NCBI GenBank assembly: GCA_034663635.1
Contig: JAXDJH010000010.1
Location: 1 to 56,851, forward strand
Origin: JAXDJH01 sp034663635
Lineage (GTDB): Bacteria; Actinomycetota; CADDZG01; WHSQ01
Length of the DNA: 56,851 nt
Reading direction: 5' to 3'
This document shows, piece by piece, positions 17,297 through 25,200 of the stretch (positions are counted from its first letter, which is position 1; each line of letters opens with the position of its first letter). The notes under the pieces are model-generated. The model did no database searches and was not told the DNA's origin. It saw nothing but the letters and a program-made list of their open reading frames with translations. Made by a program: the position numbers and the translations under genes.

Positions 17297-17322
17297 AAAC
17301 GTTTACGGGACGGTAAACGTTT
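17297..17322. promoter_or_regulatory. Perfect inverted repeat between the ECF sigma gene and a divergent lipoprotein gene
   Basis: AAACGTTTAC (17297-17306) and its exact complement GTAAACGTTT (17313-17322) flank a 6-nt spacer. Each arm also contains the self-complementary octamer AAACGTTT, so the site is a double palindrome suited to a dimeric regulator. It lies 25 nt from the sigma start and 51 nt from the lipoprotein start. Confidence 0.55.
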
Positions 17323-17372
17323 TGGAGACCCCGAGGCTGTTCATTCTTAACGTCAGACCGGAAGGGGTACGC

Positions 17373-18374
17373 ATGAGGACGAGAATTTTGCTGGTGGTTG
17401 CGGTTGTATCGCTCGCCTCGTGCAATTCTCAAGGCGGTCAGCCCCCTACAAGCGCGGGGTCTCCACACCCGTCCTCGATTCCCACTCCGGCCACTTCGCC
17501 CACCCCCGCCGGGTTGCCCGATTACGTGGCCGCATCCGTGAAGGGTGGTGAGGCTCCGGTCACGGCCCACCCTGGGTTCGGGTATCTGTGGGTCACGAAC
17601 CATAGAGGGCCTTCGCTCTTTCGGATCGATCCAGAGACGATGAAATCGAAAGAGGCCGAGTACATCTCCGGAGGGATGATCGACCTCGCCATCACGCCAC
17701 ACGGCGTTTGGACCCTCGATTGGATAAACGAACGGTTGGTCGAGATCGATCCAAAGAGCTTGAAGATCACCGCGGAGATCCCGGTTGGTGTCGAGGGCGG
17801 CGCGCTCACTTACGGCGATGGAAGTCTCTGGCTCGCGACCGGCAAGGGTTCGGGGAAAGGCCTCTTGTTCCAGGTCGACCCCGAGACGTCCGAGGTCGTG
17901 AACAAGTACGAGTTCCCGGATAGCGGCCTGCTCGGACACGCGCAAGCGGGTGATGGGCTTCTGTGGATCGGTGAGGACTCGAGCGACAAGCTGATGCGAG
18001 TCGACCCCTTGACCGGGAAGTTCCTACATGAGCTCCACATGTCTGAGCCGGTCTCGGAGATACGTTATGAGGCGGGTGCTCTATGGGCGATCGGCACGAA
18101 GGGAACGCTTTACCGGCTCGATCCACAAACGGGGAAGGTTCAGTCGCAGATCACCGTCGGAGACACCGGAGCGGGTCTCGCAGTCTCCGGCCAGCAGATC
18201 GCCGTGCGGTTGGACGACACTTCTATCGCGATGGTGGATCCGAGAACTGAAAGTGTCACCAACACATATGACGGATTGCCCACGGCTGAGATAGCCGGCG
18301 GGGGCCTTGATTTCGCCTACGGGTCGCTGTGGGCGACCAACTGGACGGACGCAACGATCTGGAGATTCAACTGA
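17373..18374 (+). CDS. Beta-propeller lipoprotein (Vgb/YncE-like)
   Basis: About 333 residues from the ATG at 17373, which gives a lipoprotein signal with lipobox SLASC (RTRILLVVAVVSLASCNSQ); the in-frame upstream start at 17322 would bury it. After a Pro/Ser/Thr-rich linker come six or so blades of the streptogramin-lyase/YVTN kind, with repeated patterns such as GYLWVTNHRGPSLFRIDPET, LWLATGKGSGKGLLFQVDPE and LWIGEDSSDKLMRVDP. It is anchored at the cell surface. It is divergent from the sigma operon and faces a shared inverted repeat, so it is a candidate target of that sigma factor. Confidence 0.85.
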   Translation: MRTRILLVVAVVSLASCNSQGGQPPTSAGSPHPSSIPTPATSPTPAGLPDYVAASVKGGEAPVTAHPGFGYLWVTNHRGPSLFRIDPETMKSKEAEYISGGMIDLAITPHGVWTLDWINERLVEIDPKSLKITAEIPVGVEGGALTYGDGSLWLATGKGSGKGLLFQVDPETSEVVNKYEFPDSGLLGHAQAGDGLLWIGEDSSDKLMRVDPLTGKFLHELHMSEPVSEIRYEAGALWAIGTKGTLYRLDPQTGKVQSQITVGDTGAGLAVSGQQIAVRLDDTSIAMVDPRTESVTNTYDGLPTAEIAGGGLDFAYGSLWATNWTDATIWRFN

Positions 18375-18381
18375 TCCGTTC

Positions 18382-18894
18382 TCAGCTGGAGGTGATCTTT
18401 AGGGCCCCGTCTGCCCGTCGCTGAGCTCCCGAATGATGTCGGCATGGCCTGCATGACGCGCCGTCTCCTCGATCATGTGGATCATGGTTCGGCGCAGGTT
18501 CCATTTCTTGGGCCCGTCCCGCAACGACTCTGCGTTCAAGTCGTCGGTCGCATCGACGATGGCTGCTCTCGGCACACGCCTCGCGATAGAAGTTGAGTAT
18601 GAGTTCGGTTGTCTCGTGCGGTTCGATCCGGAAATCCGCGTCGGGATCGTCTTCTCCCCAAGGTTCCTCTATCTGGCGTCCGGCCATCACCATCTGGAAC
18701 CACCAGATCTCGACCCACGCGAGGTGCTTGACCATCCCCAATAACGTGGTTTGAGAAGGAACGACGCGCGCGCGGAGAGTCTCTTCCGACGCACCTTCCA
18801 CCTTTCTCAAGATCGCGGCGCGATACCAGTCCAGATACTCGATCAGGAGTTCCCGCTCCGAGCCGGTGGTGCTGGGGTACTGAAGCTCCGTCAT
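18382..18894 (-). CDS. DinB family protein (DUF664-type), frameshifted in the last third
   Basis: Residues 1-110 (TELQYPSTTGSERELLIEYL...TLLGMVKHLAWVEIWWFQMV) match a DinB-fold protein. After the residues CAES the reading frame yields a basic, non-family tail. Moving one frame at about 18563-18573 restores a normal DinB ending (AAIVDATDDLNAESLRDG, KKWNLRRTMIHMIEETARH, AGHADIIRELSDG) that stops at 18399. The gene therefore carries a single-base indel or an assembly error; the intact product would be about 164 residues. AGGAAGG precedes the ATG. DinB proteins are metal-binding four-helix enzymes, often thiol-dependent, with unknown substrates. Confidence 0.82.
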   Translation of the reverse strand: MTELQYPSTTGSERELLIEYLDWYRAAILRKVEGASEETLRARVVPSQTTLLGMVKHLAWVEIWWFQMVMAGRQIEEPWGEDDPDADFRIEPHETTELILNFYREACAESSHRRCDRRLERRVVAGRAQEMEPAPNHDPHDRGDGASCRPCRHHSGAQRRADGALKITSS

Positions 18895-18992
18895 TTGAGT
18901 CCTTCCTAGTCGCGCCGACGATATCCGGACGGCCCTCGGCTAGTTATGTAGCCTGCGTATTGCGCCGGTCGATCCAGAAGCGGAGGGATGGC

Positions 18993-19457
18993 ATGTATCT
19001 GAAAGTACTTCTGTTGCTTCACATCGGTGGAGCGATCATCGGATTCGGACCCACGTTCGCGTTCGCGGTTCTGGGCCCCCTGGCCGGCAAGCTCGGCGGC
19101 CCCCAAGCGGTTGGTGTCTTGAAGGGCATCGTCAAGATCGAAAAGGCGCTCGTCCGGCCATTCATCATCTTGCAACCCCTGACCGGAGCGCTGCTTATCT
19201 TCAAAGAGGGTCTTGACCAAGACTTCTTCAGCCGTTTCTGGCTGTGGGGCGGGATCCTTCTGTTCGCTGTCGCGGCTTATATAGCCACCGCACAGCAGAT
19301 CCCGGCGGTCGAGCATCTGATCGAGTTGGGGGAGTCGGGTAAGGCCGACACTCCAGAGTTCGCAGCGACCGTGAAGAAGACTCAGACGCTCGGACCGGTC
19401 CTGACCCTGATGCTGGCTGCGATCATCGTGCTGATGATCCTCAAGCCGGGCAGTTGA
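18993..19457 (+). CDS. DUF2269-like integral membrane protein
   Basis: About 154 residues with four hydrophobic helices: YLKVLLLLHIGGAIIGFG, ALVRPFIILQPLTGALLIF, LWGGILLFAVAAYIA and VLTLMLAAIIVLMIL. The conserved His in LLLLHIGGA and the arrangement match DUF2269-type small membrane proteins, whose function is unknown. The ATG at 18993 is preferred because CGGAGGG lies 5 nt upstream; an in-frame start at 18960 has no ribosome-binding site. It stands alone, divergent from the DinB gene and convergent with the Asp-box protein gene. Confidence 0.75.
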   Translation: MYLKVLLLLHIGGAIIGFGPTFAFAVLGPLAGKLGGPQAVGVLKGIVKIEKALVRPFIILQPLTGALLIFKEGLDQDFFSRFWLWGGILLFAVAAYIATAQQIPAVEHLIELGESGKADTPEFAATVKKTQTLGPVLTLMLAAIIVLMILKPGS

Positions 19458-19473
19458 TCAGAAGGCGCGAGCG

Positions 19474-20880
19474 CTAGCGGAGCTTCGGTCCGCCCGTCAG
19501 GGTTCCAACCACGGCTTGGTTGTCGTGGATGTTCTCCTGGTTGGCCTTCTCGCAGTCATCGAGACACGCGTCCACGAACGCGCCCCACGGAACACCCTTG
19601 GGACTAATCTCGACGTCGATGAAGTCCAACACGCGGCCGCAGCGGCCTGGGCCACACTGGCCCATCTTGAGTGGATGCAACGGATCGTTAACCGAGGCGG
19701 TGTAGAAGAACGCGTTGGATGACAGGACGTCGTAACCGGTCGCCATGTAGCCGTTCCAGCGCCCGTCTGTAGTTGATCCGTAGTACGCGATCGCGACGTT
19801 GCCGGGGTCCCCGACATCGATCGTCGCCAGGTTCGTTGCTTTCATCCCACGGGGGGCAACGTTCACGGGATCGCTCCACGTCTTGCCGCCGTCGGTCGAT
19901 GTAGTGAGGTGCGGCTCTTTGGTCGCGGCATCGACGTACAGGTAGTAGAGATTCCCTTGTTCATCGATTGCGACGCTTGGGTCGCCGCCGCCGAGGCTCT
20001 CTTTCGAAACGCGAACGAGGTCCCAGTTGTCTCCCTCGTCTTTACTGATGGCAAGGTTCGGCTCTCCGCAATTGCTCCCGAGCGGGATGTAGACCGTGCC
20101 TTGCTTGTCGGTCACCCCGTGTCCGTTAAGTCCAGAGCAGTCGATCGGAAGGATGTTCGCGGTGGGAATGAAACTCAGACCCCCATCCAAAGACTTGTTG
20201 CACTTCGTGAAGGCGGGATGGTTGAAGCAGTAGTAGACGATGTTGGGGTAGCCCACGGTTGGGCTGGACACCGGCGGACCCGCGAAGACCGTCTGGTGAT
20301 CGTTGATGGGCTCGCCGCAGCCGATCGGGTTGGTGATCCAACTCTGCCCGCCGTTGTCGGAGTACGACAAGATCGAACAGGCCACGGTCAGATCGATGTC
20401 GAAGATGCGGTCGGTGGATTCGTCTATGTAGAAGTACGGGTCCATCGTCAGGAGGTGCATGGTCGCGGGCCCTACTTTGGGGGCCACCGCTACCCAAGAC
20501 TTACCGTTGTCGGTGCTGGCGAAGACATCGCGGCCCCCCGGAGTCACGGTGTCGGCCATCTCCTCCGAACCCGTACAGGAAGTCACGCATCCATCGCTCG
20601 CGGTGATGAAGATGGTCCCTGCTTTGTTTATCCCGAGGGTTGGCTCACCCGCCCCGTGGTCGATCCGGAACATGTGGGAGACGGGGGCGTCTCGTTTGAT
20701 CTTGCTGTCGGAGATCGGCTTGCCGCCAGCTTCGTGTACGGCCGTGCGACCGCCTCGATCCACCTTGGCGAGGCCGGGCACGCTCGAAGTTGAGGCGAGG
20801 ACGAGAGCTATGCCCAGAGCGACGTAGCCCAGGCTCATCGTTCCGAAAGCAGGGCGACGTACGACGTTTCTCAGGCGCAT
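19474..20880 (-). CDS. Secreted Asp-box (BNR) repeat protein, sialidase-like fold
   Basis: About 468 residues from the ATG at 20880. It has an N-terminal hydrophobic export segment (FGTMSLGYVALGIALVLAS) and at least four Asp-box motifs: STDNGKSWV, YSDNGGQSW, SKDEGDNW and STDGGKTW. These mark a six-bladed propeller of the sialidase/neuraminidase fold. The catalytic Arg triad and Tyr/Glu of true sialidases were not identified, so binding or another hydrolase role is more likely. A longer frame back to 21012 would run through a strong hairpin and into the next gene, so it is rejected. A second such protein is at 29620-30936. Confidence 0.82.
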   Translation of the reverse strand: MRLRNVVRRPAFGTMSLGYVALGIALVLASTSSVPGLAKVDRGGRTAVHEAGGKPISDSKIKRDAPVSHMFRIDHGAGEPTLGINKAGTIFITASDGCVTSCTGSEEMADTVTPGGRDVFASTDNGKSWVAVAPKVGPATMHLLTMDPYFYIDESTDRIFDIDLTVACSILSYSDNGGQSWITNPIGCGEPINDHQTVFAGPPVSSPTVGYPNIVYYCFNHPAFTKCNKSLDGGLSFIPTANILPIDCSGLNGHGVTDKQGTVYIPLGSNCGEPNLAISKDEGDNWDLVRVSKESLGGGDPSVAIDEQGNLYYLYVDAATKEPHLTTSTDGGKTWSDPVNVAPRGMKATNLATIDVGDPGNVAIAYYGSTTDGRWNGYMATGYDVLSSNAFFYTASVNDPLHPLKMGQCGPGRCGRVLDFIDVEISPKGVPWGAFVDACLDDCEKANQENIHDNQAVVGTLTGGPKLR

Positions 20881-20886
20881 CCACAG

Positions 20887-20930
20887 GGTCTTCGCCGTGG
20901 GGAGTCCGAAACCTGCCCACGGCGAAGACC
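20887..20930 (-). terminator. Perfect 15-bp stem-loop between two minus-strand genes
   Basis: Arms GGTCTTCGCCGTGGG (20887-20901) and CCCACGGCGAAGACC (20916-20930) are exactly complementary with a 14-nt loop. It lies 15 nt beyond the stop of the upstream minus-strand gene (20946) and just before the start of the Asp-box gene, consistent with an intrinsic, T-tract-less terminator. Confidence 0.65.
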
Positions 20931-20945
20931 GTGAAATGTGTCTAG

Positions 20946-21440
20946 CTAGGAGCCGGCTTTCACCGACTGGAACGCTGAGACGAAGTCTTCGACCTTCTCG
21001 AGCTTGGCGCACTCGACCTCAGCGGACGACCCATCCGTGAACGTGAAACGGACGCCTTTCATGATCTTCTTCGGCTCCATTGCGACCGAGCTGACCTGAT
21101 CGATCGGCGTCTCGCTGGTCAGATCCTTGGGCTTGCCGAGCGCCGTGTAATTGAACGTAAGAAGGCGCTGATCGGTCAGTCCGACGGCGAATCGACCTTT
21201 CGCCCAGTTCGCCGCCATCGATCCCTCACCAGAAGCTGCACGTGCCTTGGACGCCTTCTTGTCGGCGATGGTGGCTCCGATGATGCCCCCGACGGCCATG
21301 CCGACCGTCGACCCGCTCGGCTGGGTCCTGATCGCCGAGACCATCTTTTCTCCGGGACGCATGAATTCCTCAGCCCGCTTGGAAAGCTTGTCCGTATATC
21401 CACCCACGATGTCTCCCTTCGCTCTTTCCCCGACCTTCAT
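20946..21440 (-). CDS. Conserved hypothetical protein with PH-like C-terminal domain
   Basis: About 164 residues from the ATG at 21440 (a TTG at 21461 is the only longer option). The first part is a helical segment (YTDKLSKRAEEFMRPGEKMV), followed by a short Gly/Ala-rich stretch that could be a membrane-dipping helix (VGMAVGGIIGATIADKKAS). The C-terminal half (FAVGLTDQRLLTFNYTALG, then DQVSSVAMEPKKIMKGVRFT) resembles bacterial PH-like domains that begin with 'TDQRLL'. Function unknown, presumably intracellular. It ends before a strong stem-loop terminator and is divergent from the DUF4345 gene. Confidence 0.65.
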   Translation of the reverse strand: MKVGERAKGDIVGGYTDKLSKRAEEFMRPGEKMVSAIRTQPSGSTVGMAVGGIIGATIADKKASKARAASGEGSMAANWAKGRFAVGLTDQRLLTFNYTALGKPKDLTSETPIDQVSSVAMEPKKIMKGVRFTFTDGSSAEVECAKLEKVEDFVSAFQSVKAGS

Positions 21441-21494
21441 AGACACGCAGGACCCTGTCAATGGAGTTTCGTCGCTCTCTCCCGGCTAGGTTTG

Positions 21495-21902
21495 ATGAGC
21501 ATGAGCGCAGCGACAAGCCGACGCGGCCTTCAGGTACTGCTGATGCTCCTCGGCGGCGTAGCCCTCGTGGCAGGTATCTCGACCCTTCTATTCGGGGCTG
21601 ATCTCGTCCTGGACTCCACCAAGGTCGCCCCCGGCGTCGATAGCGAGATGCGGTTCTACGCCGCTTGGTATGCCGCCGCGGGGGTGCTCCTACTGCGTGC
21701 CGTCCCTCGCGTGGAGGCCGAAGGTTCGCTGGTGAGATGGGTTGGAGCGGCCTTCTTCGTGGCCGGATGCGCCAGGCTGCTCTCGCTCGTCGCGGTCGGT
21801 CGACCACCGACGCTCTATCTCGTGCTGATGGTGGCCGAACTTGCGCTTCCCGCCGTGATCATCCCGTGGCAATCGTCTCTTCAGCGACAGACGGTGGGGT
21901 AG
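21495..21902 (+). CDS. DUF4345-like small integral membrane protein
   Basis: About 135 residues with four hydrophobic helices: LQVLLMLLGGVALVAGISTL, FYAAWYAAAGVLLLRAV, VGAAFFVAGCARLLSLV and YLVLMVAELALPAVIIPW. The pattern RFYAAWYAAAGV in the second helix and the short loops match DUF4345 proteins of unknown function. The ATG at 21495 is used; an ATG at 21501 and a TTG at 21492 are also possible. It ends 9 nt before the DinB gene start on the same strand and may be cotranscribed with it and the cupin gene. Confidence 0.72.
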   Translation: MSMSAATSRRGLQVLLMLLGGVALVAGISTLLFGADLVLDSTKVAPGVDSEMRFYAAWYAAAGVLLLRAVPRVEAEGSLVRWVGAAFFVAGCARLLSLVAVGRPPTLYLVLMVAELALPAVIIPWQSSLQRQTVG

Positions 21903-21911
21903 AACTCATTC

Positions 21912-22460
21912 ATGCCGATCGAGCCGGACACTAAGGACTGGACCTGGGTGCTTGACCGGACCTGCCCGGAGTGTGGATTCGACGTTCAGGCATTCGCCCG
22001 TGATGAGCTCGGAGCGATGTTGCGGGACAACGCCACGCTCTGGGACGACCTCCTCACCCACCCTCAGGTCAAAGAGCGTCCCTCCGATGAAGTCTGGTCT
22101 GCCCTCGAGTACGGATGCCACGTTCGTGACGTCTTTCGCCTCTACGACGCTCGGCTCCAAATGATGCTCGACGAAGACGATCCGACCTACCCGAATTGGG
22201 ATCAGGACGTCACCGCGATCGCAGAGCATTACGGCGAACAGGACCCAGCTGAGGTTCTGACCGACCTACGAGAGGCCGCGGAGACTCTGTCTCAGCGCTT
22301 CGATGAACTCTCGGATGACGACTGGGAACGCCCTGGAACGCGGAGCGACGGGGCGCACTTCACTATCGAATCCTTCGGGCGATACCTGATTCACGATCCG
22401 GTTCACCATGTGGACGACGTCGAGAAGGGTTACGAGCGGCTAGTGGAGAGTTCCCAATAA
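21912..22460 (+). CDS. DinB family protein
   Basis: A 182-residue helical protein of the DinB superfamily, with the three metal-ligand His regions in LEYGCHVRDVFRLYDARL, the central helix and SFGRYLIHDPVHHVDDVEKG. The beginning CPECGFDVQAFARDELGAML is typical for actinobacterial members. These enzymes use a bound divalent metal and often a low-molecular-weight thiol (mycothiol in actinobacteria), but the substrate is unknown. Unlike the DinB gene at 18.4-18.9 kb this copy is intact. It follows the DUF4345 gene closely and precedes a cupin gene. Confidence 0.85.
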   Translation: MPIEPDTKDWTWVLDRTCPECGFDVQAFARDELGAMLRDNATLWDDLLTHPQVKERPSDEVWSALEYGCHVRDVFRLYDARLQMMLDEDDPTYPNWDQDVTAIAEHYGEQDPAEVLTDLREAAETLSQRFDELSDDDWERPGTRSDGAHFTIESFGRYLIHDPVHHVDDVEKGYERLVESSQ

Positions 22461-22492
22461 CATTGGGAATCAGATCAACAGGAGGAGGAGCC

Positions 22493-22858
22493 ATGGCTGG
22501 TATCCAAGCGCGTGATTTCAACAGCCCCGATGAGACGAGGTCCCCCGAGAAGACTCAGATCGCGATCGTCAAGATGGGCGACACGACGGTCGCGAGATTC
22601 ACCTTTCAGCCGGGCTGGCGCTGGTCCGAATGCATCAAGCCCGTAGTCGGTACGGACAGCTGTCAGGCCCGTCACGTTGGGCTTGTCGACGCCGGTCGAC
22701 TCCACATCACCCATGAAGATGGCACGGAAGCCGAGATCGGAGAGGGCGAGACTTACGTCATCGAGCCGGGACACGATGCCTGGGTCGTTGGAGATGACGC
22801 CTTCGTCGGCTACGAGTTCGAGTCGCGTTCGGTCGAGGATTACGCAAAGGGTTCCTAG
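22493..22858 (+). CDS. Cupin domain protein
   Basis: A 121-residue single-domain cupin starting at the ATG at 22493, which has a very strong GGAGGAGGAG directly upstream; the longer in-frame start at 22463 is not supported. The double-stranded beta-helix pattern is visible in TTVARFTFQPGWRWSECIKP, CQARHVGLVDAGRLHITHED and ETYVIEPGHDAWVVGDDAF. Metal ligands (His in QARHVG, His in EPGHDAW) are present in part. It could be an enzyme, a sensor or a sugar-binding fold; nothing narrows the choice. It is convergent with the GHKL ATPase gene (3 nt apart). Confidence 0.85.
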   Translation: MAGIQARDFNSPDETRSPEKTQIAIVKMGDTTVARFTFQPGWRWSECIKPVVGTDSCQARHVGLVDAGRLHITHEDGTEAEIGEGETYVIEPGHDAWVVGDDAFVGYEFESRSVEDYAKGS

Positions 22859-22861
22859 CAG

Positions 22862-24256
22862 TTAGGTCTTGCGCGCACCTAGCTTTCCAAGGAGGTCTGT
22901 TAGGGCGAGCTCGAAGTCGATGCTCACGTCGGATGCTCCAGAGATCGCGTGTGCCGTCTCGTGGAGCACGGTGCCTGCGAAGGACTCGAGGGCTAAGAGT
23001 TGATCTCGGCGAATCACGATCCAGCGTTCGGCCGGCTCCCAAACGCCGACGGCTTCGTAGTGCCGTCCCGGTTCTAATCGCATCGTGGTGGAGACACGAA
23101 CTTCCTTGATACGGCGAGGTCGACCGCCAATCGCTTCGAACAAGGCATCGAGTTGATTCCAGACGGTGCGCTCGGCCTCGGTGAGCTCCTCCAGCGCGAC
23201 GAAGTCGAATTGGAAGCTCTCGTTCCACTCCTTCTTGTACCTGTCGAGGTCGCGGATCGGGTTGCCCTTCGCGTCCTTGATCTTTGACAGACGCGATCTG
23301 ACGTTGTCGGGGATGGTGATCGGCTCGTAGCCGTCCTCTCTAGCTCGTTCGAGGAAGTCGGGGGCCTCACGCAGCTCTGACGCGGTGAGGAAGATCACTT
23401 CCCTCATGGCGTTCAGTTGCGCACAAGCTTGGAGGGCTACGTCCATCCACTTGGTCTCGTCATGCTGGGTTCCGCGCTCGAAGAGGCGGAGGTCGGAGAC
23501 GAGTGCTTCGATGACGATGTCGGCCTGGCACTCGAGAAGGATCGACTTGACTCTGTCCGTGTAGGCGGTTCGTCCCACATGGCTCCGTTCGCGGTTTAGG
23601 GCCTGCCTTAGGGCCTTTGTTGTCGAGGTGATGTTGTAGCTGAAGAGGAAGTTCTCCTCGGTTGCGACGCGCAAGCCGTTGACGTAGATACGGGCTTCGT
23701 CTCCGACCGGGCGAAGCACGGAGCCGTAAGAGGACTCGCCCAACACCTCATCTCCGGAGTAATGAAGGAAGAGGCCCTTCGCCTCGAGCACATCGTCGTC
23801 GGTTAGGGCGTCGCCATCGAGGACGAAGTCCGTGCCGACCGTGGTCGGATCTGAGGCTTCATCGACCAGGGCGTGGAGCGTTTCGACATCTGGGAATCCC
23901 GCTTTCGGTCGGATCGCGGTGGTCACGTCCGCGTGAGCCGATCTGATCGTCACCTCGACGTCGTGTCGATCGAAGGTCGCCAACGCGTCCTTCAACCCGA
24001 CGCCGAACTTGCCGACAACCCGATCCGGGTTATCCAGCTTCTCGACCGACTCGTTCTGCGTCAGATGGTCGTAGCGCAACCCTCGCCCGAAGTCGCGGAC
24101 GTGGACGGCCCCCTCTTCGTCTCGAAAGATCTCGGGCTCTGCACTTTCAGTGAGGGATCGCTCGTCGAGCGCATTAGCGATGACCTCACGCAATGCGTGG
24201 ACGAGCGTCCAATGCTCCAGGACCTTCTCGATATTGAGATCGAACTCACGAGTCAA
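22862..24256 (-). CDS. GHKL-type ATPase with C-terminal HExxH motif
   Basis: A 464-residue protein. Residues 1-200 carry a complete Bergerat (Hsp90/GyrB/MutL) nucleotide site: REVIANALDE (E24, N28, D31), the DxGxG box VRDFGRG (D55-G59) and the lid GKFGVGLKDAL (G82-G87), plus GTDFVLDG. The middle (about 200-400) is an unassigned mixed domain. Near the C-terminus HETAHA (H432, E433, H436) gives an HExxH zinc-protease motif, followed by DFELALTDLLG. ATPase plus possible metallopeptidase in one chain is unusual. It starts at a TTG that overlaps the kinase gene by 11 nt and forms an operon with it and a YjbR gene. The role is unknown; a chaperone-like, DNA-related or defence function is possible. 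Confidence 0.75.
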   Translation of the reverse strand: MTREFDLNIEKVLEHWTLVHALREVIANALDERSLTESAEPEIFRDEEGAVHVRDFGRGLRYDHLTQNESVEKLDNPDRVVGKFGVGLKDALATFDRHDVEVTIRSAHADVTTAIRPKAGFPDVETLHALVDEASDPTTVGTDFVLDGDALTDDDVLEAKGLFLHYSGDEVLGESSYGSVLRPVGDEARIYVNGLRVATEENFLFSYNITSTTKALRQALNRERSHVGRTAYTDRVKSILLECQADIVIEALVSDLRLFERGTQHDETKWMDVALQACAQLNAMREVIFLTASELREAPDFLERAREDGYEPITIPDNVRSRLSKIKDAKGNPIRDLDRYKKEWNESFQFDFVALEELTEAERTVWNQLDALFEAIGGRPRRIKEVRVSTTMRLEPGRHYEAVGVWEPAERWIVIRRDQLLALESFAGTVLHETAHAISGASDVSIDFELALTDLLGKLGARKT

Positions 24257-24779
24257 GACGCCAGTCCAGTTTCTCGAGGACGGTCAGTGCCGCGACGGTT
24301 GGTGTGACGTTGTCGTTGTCGACCGTGATTTCGTCAGGAAAGGCGTCAGAGATCGTCCGTGCGAGCGCGTTGGTGCGGGACAGGAAGTCGCCCAGAAGCG
24401 CCCCATGGTCTCGCGCCTTGATTCGAGCAGCGACGGTGTCTGACGCCGCTACCACTCTGATCAATGTGGACTCGGCTCCCGGCATAGCTATCTGGAGCTC
24501 AGCGAATTGGCTTGCGGCTTCCAGGGCCGCGGCGATGACTGCGCGCTCGACTCCCGCAGAAACGTAATTGGGCCAGATGGTTGCCAGATTTCTGAGTTGG
24601 AGGGCCATGTTGTGCGGATCCAACGGATCTGGTGCGGGGTAGACCTGGCCCAGGCCGTCCAGGTCGATGAAGGCGTAGCGGATCCCGTTCTCGTTCAGCA
24701 ACTCGGTGATCGACTCGGCCAGTGTTGTCTTGCCCACACCTATCGTGCCGGTGAGAACGACGGTTGGGATCGGCGTCAT
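24246..24779 (-). CDS. P-loop nucleoside/nucleotide-kinase-like ATPase
   Basis: A 177-residue protein with a canonical P-loop GTIGVGKTT near residues 11-19 and a second acidic strand AFIDLDGL (about 36-43). The overall size and the LTGTIGVGKTTLAESI start match the AAA_33/adenylate-kinase-like small kinases. A lid region with RIKARDHGALLGDF may follow. It probably phosphorylates a small molecule, or acts as an NTPase partner, but no substrate motif is evident. Its ATG overlaps the stop of the YjbR gene (ATGA), and its end overlaps the GHKL gene, so all three are coupled. Confidence 0.78.
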   Translation of the reverse strand: MTPIPTVVLTGTIGVGKTTLAESITELLNENGIRYAFIDLDGLGQVYPAPDPLDPHNMALQLRNLATIWPNYVSAGVERAVIAAALEAASQFAELQIAMPGAESTLIRVVAASDTVAARIKARDHGALLGDFLSRTNALARTISDAFPDEITVDNDNVTPTVAALTVLEKLDWRLDS

Positions 24780-25117
24780 GCGTCGAGATGCTGCGCTGCA
24801 ACGCTTTTGGGAACGACCATCCGCCAGGCCTCGGTAACTAACTCGTCCATCTCTTGAGCGTCTATGGCGACGAGCCTGACCACCACCCAGTTGTAGCGCA
24901 TGTCTGAGGGCTTGGGCATCATGAACTTCTCGGGCTCCGAAGCGACTAGGGCTTCCCGTTCAAGCTTCGGGAAAGCGAAGCCCATCATCGTCTCGTCGCG
25001 CGAGAAGGCTAGATTCACGAGGCGGCCCACACGGAATTTGACCCGGTCCCGCACCAGGGCCTCGTACGACCGGGGAAGGGTCAGAGCCAAGGCGCGAACC
25101 TCGTCGATCGTCACCAT
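24776..25117 (-). CDS. MmcQ/YjbR family protein
   Basis: About 113 residues from the ATG at 25117; a TTG at 25135 would add six residues. Typical YjbR features are the start MVTIDEVRALALTLPRSYEA, then KFRVGRLVNLAFSRDETM and the C-terminal YNWVVVRLVAIDAQEMDELV. The fold is a CyaY/YjbR-like alpha-beta protein, described as DNA-binding in MmcQ/YjbR annotations, although the true function is unclear. It is the first gene of the operon that continues into the P-loop kinase and the GHKL/HExxH ATPase. It is divergent from the excisionase-type HTH gene (83 nt apart). Confidence 0.85.
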   Translation of the reverse strand: MVTIDEVRALALTLPRSYEALVRDRVKFRVGRLVNLAFSRDETMMGFAFPKLEREALVASEPEKFMMPKPSDMRYNWVVVRLVAIDAQEMDELVTEAWRMVVPKSVAAQHLDA

Positions 25118-25200
25118 CCGGCTATTCGACAACACCCGCGGGAGGCCGAGTTCGCGAAAAGGGGTGAATCCGGCACGTCGGATGCCCGATAAAGGCCTCG

